A stretch of 64,000 nt of DNA. Origin: Benincasa hispida. Its lineage: Eukaryota > Streptophyta > Magnoliopsida > Cucurbitales > Cucurbitaceae. Position numbers and translations under genes: made by a program. Position 1 is the first letter of the stretch; the number at the start of each line of letters is the position of its first letter. Where the stretch lies: contig NC_052353.1 of assembly GCF_009727055.1 (NCBI RefSeq), positions 60,502,079-60,566,078 of the forward strand, given 5' to 3'. Below are positions 45,120-56,722 of this stretch, piece by piece. Below the pieces are notes generated by a model, which saw only the letters and a program-made list of their open reading frames with translations, made no database searches and was not told the origin of the DNA.

Positions 45120-46879
45120 GAAGAAGAAGAAAATACGCAGAGGAAAGAGATCGGAGAAGAAGAGACGACACGTAAAGAGGGAGAAAGGAAGAGGAAAAAG
45201 AAAAAAAAAAGGAGTTTGAGAAGAAAGAAGAAAGAAAAAAAATCAAGAAAGGAAAGTCAATATTGTAAATTCACAAAATCATGACATCAGTAAAGAGGTA
45301 TTTCACCTTTTTTTTTCTTTCAAAATTTGGGTCATTTGCCATTTTGGGCCTTGAAAATGGGTTTTTTGTGCACCACGCACAACTGTTGACAAAGTTTACT
45401 GTGGATCTTCGTTAAAGCGTTTGAGCTCCACCATAAATCTCCATTCCAGCTCTGTTGACCGTCAAGCTCTATCGGCCTTCATCAACAACTTTGTCAAGTG
45501 TTCGTCTCTTGTTTCAGATCTGAGCTCCATTTGCCACCGTCGAGCATTCGTTCAGGCATCTGTCTCCGTTTAAGCGTTTGTTCGTTCCTTCACCGTGGAT
45601 CTCTGTCCAAGCGTTCGCACCTTGTCGTGGATCTTCGTTCCAACTTTGTTGACCATCGAGCTCCACCGACGTTTGTCAATAGTTTCGCTCGCGGTATATA
45701 ATCCAAAATCTCAGAGTTTATTTCAAATAATGCATATATATCCCCGAGTTTATTTCAAATAATCAATATATATCGGTTGATCTGGTCAATGAATCTAAGG
45801 TTCCAGATGGATAGACCATGGATCCAGGTGTATTTATTTTTATTTTAAATTTTAAATATATATGAGTTTATTGTAGATACAATATCGTCTACGTCGTTGT
45901 TTAAAAATATACTATTATTTAAATATAGTCATTCTGCGATATTAGACTATATATTGCGCGCATACACACACAAATATATAACCTAGGTGTGACATTTTCC
46001 ATTTTTTTCTTCAAAATCCTTCAAATTTTCCAAACTTATATATATAACCTAAGTCCGGGTGTATTTATACATTTTGTTTTCAATTTCTATTTCAAATATA
46101 TATGGATTTATTGCGTATTATCTACCTCAATATATCATTGACTACTTGTATTGTGGGGAAAAGAAGATTACCAAAACATTTCATAGTACTAGTTTAAAAA
46201 TTTAAACTCTACAAATTTGGTTTTTTTTTTTTAAAAAAAAAAATACTTTGATAATCCATCTATCTTAGTTTATGGTCTAATTAGTATGATATAATATGAG
46301 GTATATATTTATAAAATAACTATATATATGTGTACATATGATAAAAAATGTGGAATATATAACTCAATAGAAACGATGTCATAATTAAATTGGGTATGTT
46401 TTATATAACAACATTGAATTTGTACTTATTCTAAATACATTTGAAATAACTTCATATATATTTGAAATACCGTTGTATATATTTGAAATAAACCTTGTAT
46501 ACATAAAAAAAAATGAAAAAGCAAAAAATGCTTCTTACATGAAAATGGATTGAAAATCATATTAATTGAAAAATGGATTGAAACTCATATTAATTGTAAA
46601 TGGAAAAAAAACTCAACTAATTAATATTATATAATAAATGCATATTCTCTTTCCAATATATTAATTAATATAATTTTGTCAAATTTTCTCTCCATCCTTA
46701 AAAATGTTTGGAAAATATGGAAAAACTTTGTCTAATAAATAGTAATAAATGTTGTGTTGGTCAAGTGAAACGGGTAAAATTGTCTATAACTATATTTAAA
46801 AGCCTTCTTTAAAAATTTTCAAATTTAAAGACATTTATGAAATATAAGGCCAAAATAAGATTTTTCATGTAAAATTTCC
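45120..46879. other. Repetitive, then AT-rich intergenic DNA
   Basis: After a purine-rich stretch (about 45120-45260), the part at 45400-45705 repeats words such as CGTGGATCTTCGTT, GAGCTCCA and AAGCGTTTG several times. It has a 67-residue frame without similarity. From 45700 it is AT-rich, with two similar GAGTTTATTTCAAATAAT blocks near 45715 and 45750. No gene is supported. Confidence 0.4.
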
Positions 46880-47187
46880 AAGTCCCTTTTGGTAATTATT
46901 TGGTTTTGGATTTTTAGTTTTTGAAAGTTAAGTCTATAAACACCTCTTCCGCCTGTAAATTTCTTGCTTTTATGTCTAATTTTTATCCACATTTTAAAAA
47001 ATCAAATCAAATTTGAAAACTAAAAAAAGTAGTTTTAAAAAATTTATTTTTGAAATTTGAAATTTGGATAAAAATTCAACTCTTCTACTTAAGATTGCTA
47101 CAAACCATGGTAAAAAAATGAGAAGAAATATATTTAATTTTCAAAAATAAAAAACTAAAAATGAAATGTTTAACAAATGGGTCCTTA
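46880..47187. repeat. MITE-like element of the GGTTACCAAATGG family, copy 3
   Basis: The left end AAGTCCCTTTTGGTAATTAT and the right end AAATGTTTAACAAATGGGTC are imperfect inverted repeats. It has the family interior (TCTATAAACACCTCTTCC, GGATAAAAATTCAACTC). Confidence 0.7.
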
Positions 47188-47299
47188 ATTTTCATATACC
47201 TCAAAAAATATTAGTAGTTCTACGCACACCTTAATATCCTTACTCATTAATTGGTGGTGAATTAGATTTAGTAAAATTGAAAAAAGTATTTGTTTTAAG

Positions 47300-47695
47300 T
47301 CCCTTTGTTTGGAAGAATATATACGTTTAGTCATTGAATTTTCAAATACACATTTTTAGTTCTCAAATTTTTTAAAATAGATTCATTTGATCCTTAAATT
47401 TTTAAAATATACCCTTTTAATAACTGAATTCTTAAAAATAGGTTTAAAAGGTCCCTGCAGTAATTTAATATTATCATTTTATATTAGATTTTTTTTTTTT
47501 AAAAAAAGATAACCTCTTTTTAAGGACCTGCTAAACTATTTTTATAAATTTTGAGATTAAAAATGTACATTTTAAAATCTCAGAAACAAAATGTACATAA
47601 TTTAAAAAGTTTATAAACTAAAATAATATATTTAAAAAACTCAGTGATCAAACACACTCATTCTTTAAAATTCATAGACTAAAAGATACTTTGCC
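47300..47695. repeat. Fold-back element with TTTAGTC-type ends
   Basis: The left arm AAGTCCCTTTGTTTGG, TTTAGTCATTGAATTTT and the right arm AAAATTCATAGACTAAAAG face each other. Between them the pattern of ATTTTTAAAATA and TTTATAAATTTTGAG is mirrored. No coding content. Confidence 0.6.
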
Positions 47696-47849
47696 CACAA
47701 AAATTTGAATATTGGAATCTAAATTGCCCAAATGATAAATCATTATCTTTGCATGAGTTTAATTTCAGCCTTTTCATTTACTCCACAAATTAAATTAATT
47801 ATTATTCAGATAATTGTTTTAAATAGTAAAATTGTTAAAAATAATTTTT

Positions 47850-47990
47850 TAATATAAAAAATGACATTATCTATCAGTAATAAATTACGATAGACATCAG
47901 ATGATAGATTACGATAAACATCAGATGTTTATCGCAGTATATCACTAGTAGATAATGACATTTTGCTATATTTATAAATAAATTAGTTAA
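47850..47990. repeat. Palindromic GATAGAC-type repeat, copy 1
   Basis: ATGACATTATCTATCAG at the left mirrors TAGATAATGACATTTTGC at the right. The centre alternates ACGATAGACATCAGATG and TTTATCGCAGTATATC. It can form a hairpin. Related copies lie at 48355-48550 and 50100-50285. Confidence 0.7.
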
Positions 47991-48354
47991 TTTTTCTTTT
48001 ATTAGATAACATCCCTTTTTGTTATTATTTTTTGACAACGTGCTTTATCAATTAAATCAAATAAAATATTTGTTTTAAAAAATCAAATAAAATAATACGT
48101 GGGAATAGAAAATTGGTAGGCGATACAAGTCACAATTTCTTTATGCACATGTGGCACATTTTCTTTGACGTGGAGCCACTTGGCTTTTTGAAAAAGGAAA
48201 TATTAAAGCAACTAAACCATGAAATTAGAGGTGTCATATTCCAAGTTAAATTATCAAGGTAACCAAAAGCAAATAATATTTATTTCAAAGTTGGTTGGTT
48301 TAAGTTTATAAAAGTATGGCATTACATAAATTATTATTTAATTTGATAAAACTT

Positions 48355-48550
48355 TAAAATTATTTATAATTAATAGTAAAATATCACAATCTATCTGTGA
48401 TAGATTGCAATAAAAGCGATAAACTACTATTTATATCTCCATGTCATGATAGACACAGTAATTTATCATTGTCTATCACGATCTATCACAAATAGACGTT
48501 GATATTTTACTACTATTTATAAATATTTTGATTTATTTTTCTATATTTGA
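48355..48550. repeat. Palindromic GATAGAC-type repeat, copy 2
   Basis: AATAGTAAAATATCACAATC at the left mirrors GACGTTGATATTTTACTACT at the right. The interior has CTGTGATAGATTG and GTCTATCACGATCTATCAC. Confidence 0.75.
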
Positions 48551-49794
48551 AAACAATCATTTTAATATAATAATAATTTATTATTATGGTGAATTTAAAT
48601 GTTGATGGATCATCCATTTTGGACTAAATTTTAACATTTCTACGGGTCGACCAACAATTTCCAACCTACTTTTGAACTTTATGCAAATCGAATATGTTAA
48701 TTAACATTACTATATTAGTCCACTATTTTAACTTTTTAATTTTCTTATATTAGGTACAAATTAGTGAAATTACTTTTTTTTTTTTTTTGTCTTTTTCTCC
48801 ATTTTTTTTTAAAAAAATAATTTTGGTTATGAAACAACGTTAAACACAAGCATATATAGAATGCGTTAGATATGAGTGGGGCTTAAACAAGTTCTCTATC
48901 AAAAATAAAGAAGTAGCAATCGTTATTTCTATAATATAATGATTGACCTTTAATGAATACTTTTTCTCATATTTCAAAATATAAAACGTGAGATATTAGA
49001 ACCCCAGGTCTTAACTAATTGGGTTATGTTCAATTTGCCTCCTTTTACCATTGTTTGTTGTGTTTAAAATACATATTAAAATTTAGGGTTTTTTTTTTTT
49101 ATACCATGTACTTTGCTAACTACTTTGTGTCACTCTACGTCTCCAAAGGTATATTTTATGTTTAGAGTTTCTAGCTAGTGTGAGGGAATTCATGCAAGTT
49201 CTTCTTTTTTGCTATAGGTTTTCTTGAGTTGTGTTATTTATTTATTTTTAGTACAATTGAGGTAAAGGATTTGAACCACAAACTTTGTAGTCATTAACAC
49301 TTTGAATATCAATTGAACTAGGCTCGATTTAATTGCATTTAGTTGGTTTCTTTTGTTCTTTTCTTGTAATTTTTGTGATTGATATTTGTTTATATCTTGA
49401 CTTTAAGTTGTAACGATAAGGTTTCTTTTTGTTCTCGTAATTCAAAACTTTTTGAAAATAATAATAATAAATTTATTTTTTTCCTTGGCAAAAAGAAAAA
49501 AAAAAAAAAATTTCTCTTAAATTTCTCACTTGTAAATTAATGATGTGAAATAAATAATTTGATGTGATTTTGAGACATTATTGTAGGTAGACGTTAGAGT
49601 CAAACTTGCACCACCAGAAATGTCTAAATATTTATTGCAATAATGATACCCATCCTTCTTTGTTCTATTCCTTATACCTAAGGTGGGTTTTATTTATTTA
49701 TTTTATTATTATTATTTAAATTTTATTATGGCTGCTAAGATATTTTTCTAATAAATAAAATGGCTGCCCAGAAGTTGTATATACACATTTGTTT

Positions 49795-49935
49795 TGGATA
49801 TGAACGTATTTAGATAATAGTATTTTATTTAAATATTTCTTTTGGAATTTCATTTGATTTATATATAATGGATGTATTTGGATAAAATATTTTATGTAAA
49901 TATAGTTTTTGGAATTTTCTTTGATTTATTAGATT
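49795..49935. repeat. Imperfect tandem duplication, about 70-bp period
   Basis: GTATTTAGATAATAGTATTT and GTATTTGGATAAAATATTTT each lead to TTTTGGAATTT(C/T)...TTTGATTTAT. The minus frame across it (49825-50034) is therefore repetitive and not called as a gene. Confidence 0.65.
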
Positions 49936-50099
49936 AAGGACAGATTTAAATCTATTTTGAAGCAGCCAAGCAGCCAAACTAGCTTGTTCCATATAGGTTG
50001 GTTTCCCTCTTTGCCCATATATATATATATTCATTTGTGCAAAGGACCCAAGTCTTCCACCATCCCTTTTTTTTTAACATAAATAAAATAAAAAATTAT

Positions 50100-50281
50100 T
50101 TTAAATGTCATACTATTGAAAATATTTTTAAATATAGTAAAATGTCACAGTCTACCAATGATAGACACTAATAGATACTAATAAACTAGATGTTCAGTAT
50201 CACCTATCGTGATTGATATACAATTATATTTTACTATATTTATAAATATTTTGGTTCATTTTTTAATATTTGAAAACTGCC

Positions 50282-50285
<4 letters not shown>
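50100..50285. repeat. Palindromic GATAGAC-type repeat, copy 3
   Basis: AATATAGTAAAATGTCACAG at the left mirrors ACAATTATATTTTACTATAT at the right. The interior has CCAATGATAGACACTAATAG and CCTATCGTGATTGATA. It is followed by an (AT)n microsatellite at about 50286-50313. Confidence 0.75.
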
Positions 50286-50319
<34 letters not shown>

Positions 50320-50431
50320 TTTTTTTTGAAATGAACTAGATTTGTTTTATTTAAACCATATAATCATCCAAATATAAGCATAATTTCTTAAGGATGGGAG
50401 AAATAGGGTCCTCTCACTATTATTAAGTATA

Positions 50432-50700
50432 TGGTTAAATTACAAATTTAGTTCTTAAATTTTGATATTTGTGTTTACTTGATCTTTAAACCTACAAAAT
50501 TTATGTGCAATAAGTTCTTGAAATATTAAAAAAAAAAAAGAATTAATTGATCTATAGATACAAATTTAAATTTTGTGTTTAATAAATCCCATACTTTTAA
50601 ATTTGTGTCTAATAGATACATGAACTTAAAAAATCTAAAAGTTCATGGACTAAATTTGTAATATTGAAATTTTAGGAACCAAATAGACGCAAAACTCAAA
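50432..50700. repeat. Fold-back element with AATTTAGTTC-type ends
   Basis: TACAAATTTAGTTCTTAAAT and, in reverse, CATGGACTAAATTTGTAAT, plus TTGATATTTGTGTTTACTTG against CCAAATAGACGCAAAACTC, form an imperfect hairpin. No coding capacity. Confidence 0.65.
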
Positions 50701-50704
50701 ATTT

Positions 50705-50967
50705 TTAGCTCTTTTTGTCAACCGTTTGAGTTTTGAAATAAAGCTTATTTCCTCTCAATTTCATATTATAATTTCATCAAAGTAAAATAGTTGAATTCCT
50801 AACCAAATTTCAAATTCTAAAAACAAGTTTTTAAAAATTATATTTTTTTAATTTTTAAAAACATGACTTAGTATTTAAAAACATTGGTTAGTAAATAAAG
50901 AAACAATAAATTTAGAGGTAGAAATGATGGTTAAAAAAAAACCAAATGGTTACAACAAAATGCCCTT
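50705..50967. repeat. MITE-like element of the GGTTACCAAATGG family, copy 4
   Basis: The right end AAACCAAATGGTTACAACAA is clear and the left end (TTTTTGTCAACCGTTTGAG) is diverged. It has the family interior (AAAATAGTTGAATTCCTAAC, AATTTAGAGGTAGAAATG). Confidence 0.65.
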
Positions 50968-53184
50968 AAAAGATTAAATTTATAATCGTATTTCTTATTT
51001 TTTTTATTCATTAAAAATGTTTTATCTTCCTATCACAAGATCAGTTTTCTCTATATCCACACTCCATTTTTAAGAAATATAGTTTTTTTTTAAATCAAAA
51101 TTTTAATTTCGAAGTTAATAATATAAATACTATATTAAATATATTTCAAGAAGAATATCGAGCAACGAGAATCATTATCATTTCATCCATTTAATTATTA
51201 TTATATTTAATTTTTTTTTAATGAAATGTTGATTATTTCTTTAGAGTGGAGGTCAAGTGGGTGTGGATGATTTATTGGCCATCTTTGTCTCCCAAAGAAC
51301 AAGATAGATATGTTCATGTTCTATTGATCAACTTTTCTTTGGAAGTAGGTTCCACAAGAACTATTGTAATTCCTATTACACATTACCAATTCAATTATTA
51401 TTGTTGTTAGTACAATTAGAACTTCTATAGAAGGACTTTTCTATTTACTTAAAACAAAAAATTAATATTTTTAATCTAAATACATCTTATAAATTCAAAC
51501 CTTTACATTTGCATTTGTCATATCAATTGTCAAAAGTATTTCACATGTTCTTCTGATTATAATTTTTTAAAGGAAAAAAAAAGTTGTCACGAGGGATTGT
51601 TTCCATTTGAAAATTTATCAATGAAAATATTCATATTTGTATTTAATGAATATAAATATATATTAATATGAAATTAATTAGGGTTCAAAGATATATATAT
51701 TGGATTTGGATTATTGTTAAAATTGGTGAGTTTTGAAAATGTTATTGGCAAGGCTTTTTATTTTAATAATAAAAAAAAGAATGGTGATTTTTAAAAGTTT
51801 TTACCTATATTTAAGTTTAGGGTCCAATAAAATTGAAAATTTACGATAAAAATTAAAACCTCTCAAACTCAGAGATAAAAGTTAATTTTCTTTTGTGTCA
51901 AATTTGCACTGTAACTTTTAATTTTATGAAATTAAAGTTTTAGTTCAATTTTACCTTTTATTCAATTTATGCTAATTTTAACAAAAAGAAAATGTCCAAA
52001 AAAAAATGCTACTTTCAATGAAAACATTTCTTTAAACAAAATTAAAGATTCTTCTATATGAACAAAACCAAAAATTAAATAATTTTGAAAAAAACTCAAA
52101 AATTTCAACAAAAAGATCAAATAATTTTGAAAAAAGAACTCACATAAATTTTTTTTTAAAAAAGGTCAAATATTATTATTATTCTTTTAAAAAATAATTC
52201 TTTGAATGTACCTAAAGTACTTTTTCTTTAAACAATTCCTCAAATAAAAGAATATTAAAATGTGAAAACTGCAATACTTAGTAAAATTTATTTAACTTTT
52301 TCTAAGATGAATTGAAGCGCGCACCTATTAAATTTTATACGTTTTTTTAGACCATTCAAACAGAGAAAAGAACACTCTATAGTCAAGAGTAGAATTGTCA
52401 AAAGTATTCCACATGTTTTGTAATTTTCAAAAACAAATAAATTGACTACGAATATTGATATGTACGGTCCAAAATTCCCCACTCGAGTAATAATTTCTTC
52501 TTCTTAATTGAGAATCAAACTTTTGACTTCAAAGTCAATAATATAAGTTTTATGTTTGTTGAGCTATGGTCATGTTGGTGCATCTTCTTAATCTTTTAAC
52601 TTACTAATTATAGCCAATATGAGTATAACTCAGTTGACATAAAATTTACTATCAATTTTGAAATTTGAGGTTTAAGGTTCCATTCTCCAACCACTTCACA
52701 TATCACGATCTTATCAACAATAAATATTTGCAAACAAAATAATAAATTATTTATGAAAAATATTACTTCTAGAAATGAAAATCTAGAAACTTTTCTATGG
52801 TCATTTTTTTTTTGAATATTTGCCAATTGTTGAAATATTTGGCTGAACATTAACATATGCTTCACAAGAGTAACTTTGATGGACACAAAATTCATGTTGT
52901 GGTAGAATTTTGGTTTAGTTTGTTCATCTTGTCGTATGTAGCAAGTTATTGCCGTTGTAAACAACAAGAAGCCAAAAAATCATGCCGATGGCTGATTAAA
53001 TAGTACTTTTATCAAGCATTAATTCAACTTTAATCTTAAATATACCTGATTGCCCTTTAACAGTTAAAAGGTAATTTTTAATTGTGTGTCTAATCTCTTA
53101 AAAATCTTAATTTTATCTTAACGTGTTGAAAATTTTCAACCCATTAAGTAATTTGTTAACAAAAAAATCTTGAAAAAAAATTAA
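50968..53184. other. AT-rich intergenic region
   Basis: No gene recognised. A minus-strand 119-residue frame (52608-52967) has no known motif, an amino-acid composition typical of AT-rich non-coding DNA, and no splice or promoter context that I can support. Confidence 0.45.
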
Positions 53185-53189
53185 CAACT

Positions 53190-53244
53190 TATTAATAAGG
53201 AAAAACTGAATATACCAGTAAAGGGAAAGAAAAGTCATTTTCCC
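53190..53244 (-). repeat. Collapsed 3' LTR remnant of copia E
   Basis: Only 55 bp match the corresponding end of the 213-bp 5' LTR (TATTAATAAGG through ATTTTCCC). The pol frame ends inside it, with the TGA at 53235. The rest of the 3' LTR and the purine tract are missing. A short GGGAAAA at the junction could have mediated the deletion. Confidence 0.8.
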
Positions 53245-54788
53245 AAAGTTGGACCATATAAATTGATTATACCCAACTGGCATAAAATAGAAAAGTAAAC
53301 AGGAACAAGTAGAGCCTTTGTAAAAATATCAAATAGCTGTCCCTTAGACTGAACAGACAAAAGTTTAAGAGAACCCTCAGCAACTTTGTCTCTAACAAGA
53401 TGACAATCAAGCTCTATATGCTTAGTTCTCTCATGAAAAGCTGGATTAGTAGCAAGATATATGACTGCTTGATTATCACAAAAGATGATAGATGGTTGCA
53501 CAATTGGGAAACACAAATCTTTGAATAAAGAAGTCAACCAAAAAATTTCACAGGCCGTGGAGGCAAGTGCTCGATATTATGCTTCAGCGGAAGAACGAGA
53601 TACAACACTTTGCTTCTTAGATTTCCATGTAACAAGAGTGACTCCCAAGAAAATACAGAAACCATAAATGGATTTTTTTGTATCAGGACAAGATGCCCAG
53701 TCAAAATTTGAAAAAGCCTGCAATCGAAGAGACTTTGTTGGAGATATCAAGATATCTTGTCTCGGTGATGACTTCAGGTATCTTAATAGATGATGAGCAG
53801 CTGCAAGGTGTGTTTTACATGGAGAAGCTACAAACTGATTTAGTTTGTTAACTACAAAAACTATATCTAGCTGTGTGAAGGTGAGGTAGAGAAGTTTCCT
53901 AATCAATCGACGATAAGAAGAGGGATCTTCAACAAATTAGCATCCAACTTCTTCAACTTGATATTAGGATCTATGGGAATAGAAATAGGTTTAGCACTTA
54001 ACAAGCCAGCCTCTTCCAACAAATTGAAGAGTATAGTACCTATGAGAAATAGAGTTACCTGTAGGGATCGTGCTAGCTCGAGGCCTAAGAAATATTTGAG
54101 ATCACCAAGATCTTTGAGCTTAAAACGACAACAATAACTTAAGCTGATTGAGCTATTGTAAATTTGCTCCTATGATGACTATATCATCAACATAAATAAG
54201 GAGAGCAATAAAGAAGTTACCTTGACCTCGAACAAACAGAGAATAGTCAGTTTTCGATTGAGTGAAGCCTAGTTCAATCAAAACATCAGAAAGCTTGGCA
54301 AACTATCGCGAGGCTTGTTTCAAACCGTAGATGGACTTTTTGAGTTTGTAGACAAGCTTACCATTTAAATGAAAAGAACCCGGAGGCTTGTAACCAAGAG
54401 GGAGATCCATATATACTTCCTCAAACAAATCACTATGGAGGAATGCATTATTAACATCTAATTGTATGAGATTCCAATTATGAGAGACAGCCAATGTAAG
54501 AAGAACGTGAACAGTAACCAGCCTGACAACAGGAGAAAAAGTCTCAATGAAATCCAATCCCTCTTGTTGAGTATAGCCCTTGGCAATGAGCCTTGCTCTG
54601 TACCGTTCTATTGTCCCATCGACTTTTTTCTTGATCTTATAGACCCATTTACAGCCGATTGTATGTTTTGTTGAAGGCAACACCACAACATCCCAAGTAT
54701 CGTTGTCTTCCATGGCCTGAATCTCAATTCTCATAGCCTCCTTCCAATGATAAAAAAAGGACGGCCTGGTGGTAAAATTGGGGTTCAT
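53235..54788 (-). pseudogene. copia E reverse transcriptase and RNase H
   Basis: The frame 54303-54788 begins near the RT start, with WKEAMRIEIQAMEDNDTWDV, CKWVYKIKKKVDGTIERYRA, GLDFIETFSPVVRLVTV, QLDVNNAFLHSDLFEEVYM and IYGLKQASR. The catalytic YVDD (LIYVDDIVI) lies near 54180-54205 in another frame. The frames 53577-53906 and 53235-53537 hold the RNase H region (FSNFDWASCPDTKKSIYGFC, CDNQAVIYLATNPAFHERTK, HIELDCHLVRDKV). Stops between the frames make the gene non-functional. Confidence 0.9.
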
Positions 54789-55118
54789 AATGAGAGGATA
54801 TAGCTAAGGAAAAAGCTAAAAAATTTGGGGAAAGGTTTGTATATGATAAGGCCGCAGATATGGGATAACGGGAGGAGGAAGAAGGCAAGGGGGTTGAGTG
54901 AATAAGACTGCAATGGTAGTCTTGTAGGTAAGAAGGGGGCTTAGAAATGCGATAGGATTTTCGGATTTCAAAATTAGAAACGGGTGGATGAGATTGAGAG
55001 ATGTTAGGCTGTGAGATGGAAGGAGAAGTATTCGGTGCAGAGGCAGGGTAAGGGGCGGACTAGGCTATGAAGTGACAGGACTAGAAGGCTGTAAAGTTGG
55101 TAAATGAGGTGATTTATT

Positions 55119-56350
55119 TTAGTTTATAGGGAGTGCAGGGCTAAGGGAAGGAGAAGGACTTGCATCACTAGGATTGTCGATGGATTGGTTATGTGGTGAA
55201 GGAAAAGTAATAGGAGTAGGGGCATTGGTAGGAGTGCTGGATAAAGAAGCCTGCTCATTGACTGTTGGACAATATATGGTCTGAGAAGAAAAATCGACAG
55301 CCACTGATTTGAGTAAAACAAGGTCATAAAGAAAAACCGGTTGTTCATTTATGGAAGTAACTTTATGAAAAGGGAAACAGGATTCATGGAAGACAACATC
55401 CCGATATATAAAAAACCTATTATTTTCAATATTAAACAACTTATAAGCTTTCATACCAGGTGGATAGCTAACAAAAACGGCTGCTGTGGCACGTGGTTGA
55501 AACTTGGTCCGACCATTCTGTAAAGTAGATGCAAAACATAAGCATTCGAAGGTTCGAAGAAGAGAGTAATCATTAGTCGTGCCATGTAAAAGTTCATAGG
55601 GAGTCTTCCAGCTTAAGAGAGGTGATGAAGTACGGTTTATGAGGAAGACTGATGTCAAGATACATTCACTCCAAAAATGCAAAGGCACTCGAGATTGAAA
55701 GAAAAGGGCTCGAGAAACATTCATTATGTGCTGATATTTTCTCTCAACAACAAAGTTTTGCTCTGGTCTTCCCACACAAGAAAACTGATGAATAACACCC
55801 TTCTGAAGAAAAAATTCTGTAAAACATAATTCGGGGGCATTTTTTGAACGAAAAGCTTTTATTCTTTTATTGTATTGAGTTTCTACATACGCAAAAAAAT
55901 GTGTAATGATAGAAAGAACATCAGACTTCTTTTTCATCAAAAACACCCAAGTGTATCTACTATGATCATCAACCAAAGTAAGAAAATATCTATAACCAAC
56001 ATATGAACATGTAGAAATGGGTCCCCAAACATCAGCATGTATAGGGTCAAAAAGAGTGGATGCTCTATGATTGAAAAGCTAATATCTTCTGTTTTGCCAA
56101 CAGACAGATTTCACAAGGATGTGAATGATGCAATGAAGATGATAGTGACAAAATGTTCTTTAGCAGATAAATGAGATAGAGAAGGGTGGCCAAGCTTGGA
56201 ATGCCACAACTCAGTCGAAGATTATAAAACAACATTGATAGTAGATGAAACATGCACAAAATCAACAGCTTCATATGGATTCTCCAAGAGATACAAACCA
56301 TCATGTAGTTTACCCCTGCCAATTGTCTTTAAAGTGGATTTGGTCTGAAT
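55119..56350 (-). pseudogene. copia E integrase and GAG-pre-integrase
   Basis: The frame 55119-55976 (285 aa) contains MVDDHSRYTWVFLMKKKSDV. The position expected to be RSDN is RSKN (RSKNAPELCF), so the second catalytic aspartate is lost. The rest includes ERKYQHIMNVSRALFFQ and FWSECILTSVFLINRTSS. The GAG-pre-integrase zinc segment (HPCEICLLAKQK) lies at about 56090-56130 within 56065-56322. This integrase is inactive by substitution and by upstream frameshifts. Confidence 0.9.
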
Positions 56351-56371
56351 ATCACAATATCCATTGGAAAA

Positions 56372-56640
56372 TTAAACAGACAGAGAGTTATTAGACATGA
56401 GAGCACTGATAGATAACAAATTGTATTGAAATTCGGGTACAAATAGCATCTGATGAAGAGTTATAGACCCAAAAAGGACAAGTGAGCTAGCATAATGAAC
56501 TGGTATGTGTGTTTTGTTAGGCAAAAGGAAAGAACTAGCAAAAGGCCTCAAATCAACAAACATATATTTTTGAAAACATATATGTATAGAAGCACCGAAT
56601 TCAACAATCCAGCCCCCAAAAGGAATATTGGAAGAATAAG
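56372..56640 (-). pseudogene. copia E protease
   Basis: The active-site segment reads WIVEFGASIHIC on the minus strand near 56618-56583. The usual DSGAS is changed to EFGAS, so both the aspartate and the serine are lost. The downstream frame 56372-56563 (FVDLRPFASSF, LVLFGSITLHQMLFVPEF, YNLLSISALM) is the typical post-active-site stretch. Confidence 0.8.
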
Positions 56641-56722
56641 TACCTGTTACATGATTAATAGCATCATTGTCAACCTTAATAGCAGTAAGTTTGGACTAAA
56701 GCATAGTAAGTATATTATGACA

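Noticed and set aside
52608..52967. 119-aa minus-strand frame
   Set aside because: No recognisable motif, an AT-driven composition and no supporting promoter or splice context. I could not exclude an orphan gene but cannot support one.
54462..54674. Plus-strand frame within copia E
   Set aside because: It is antisense to a clear reverse transcriptase domain and has no independent support.
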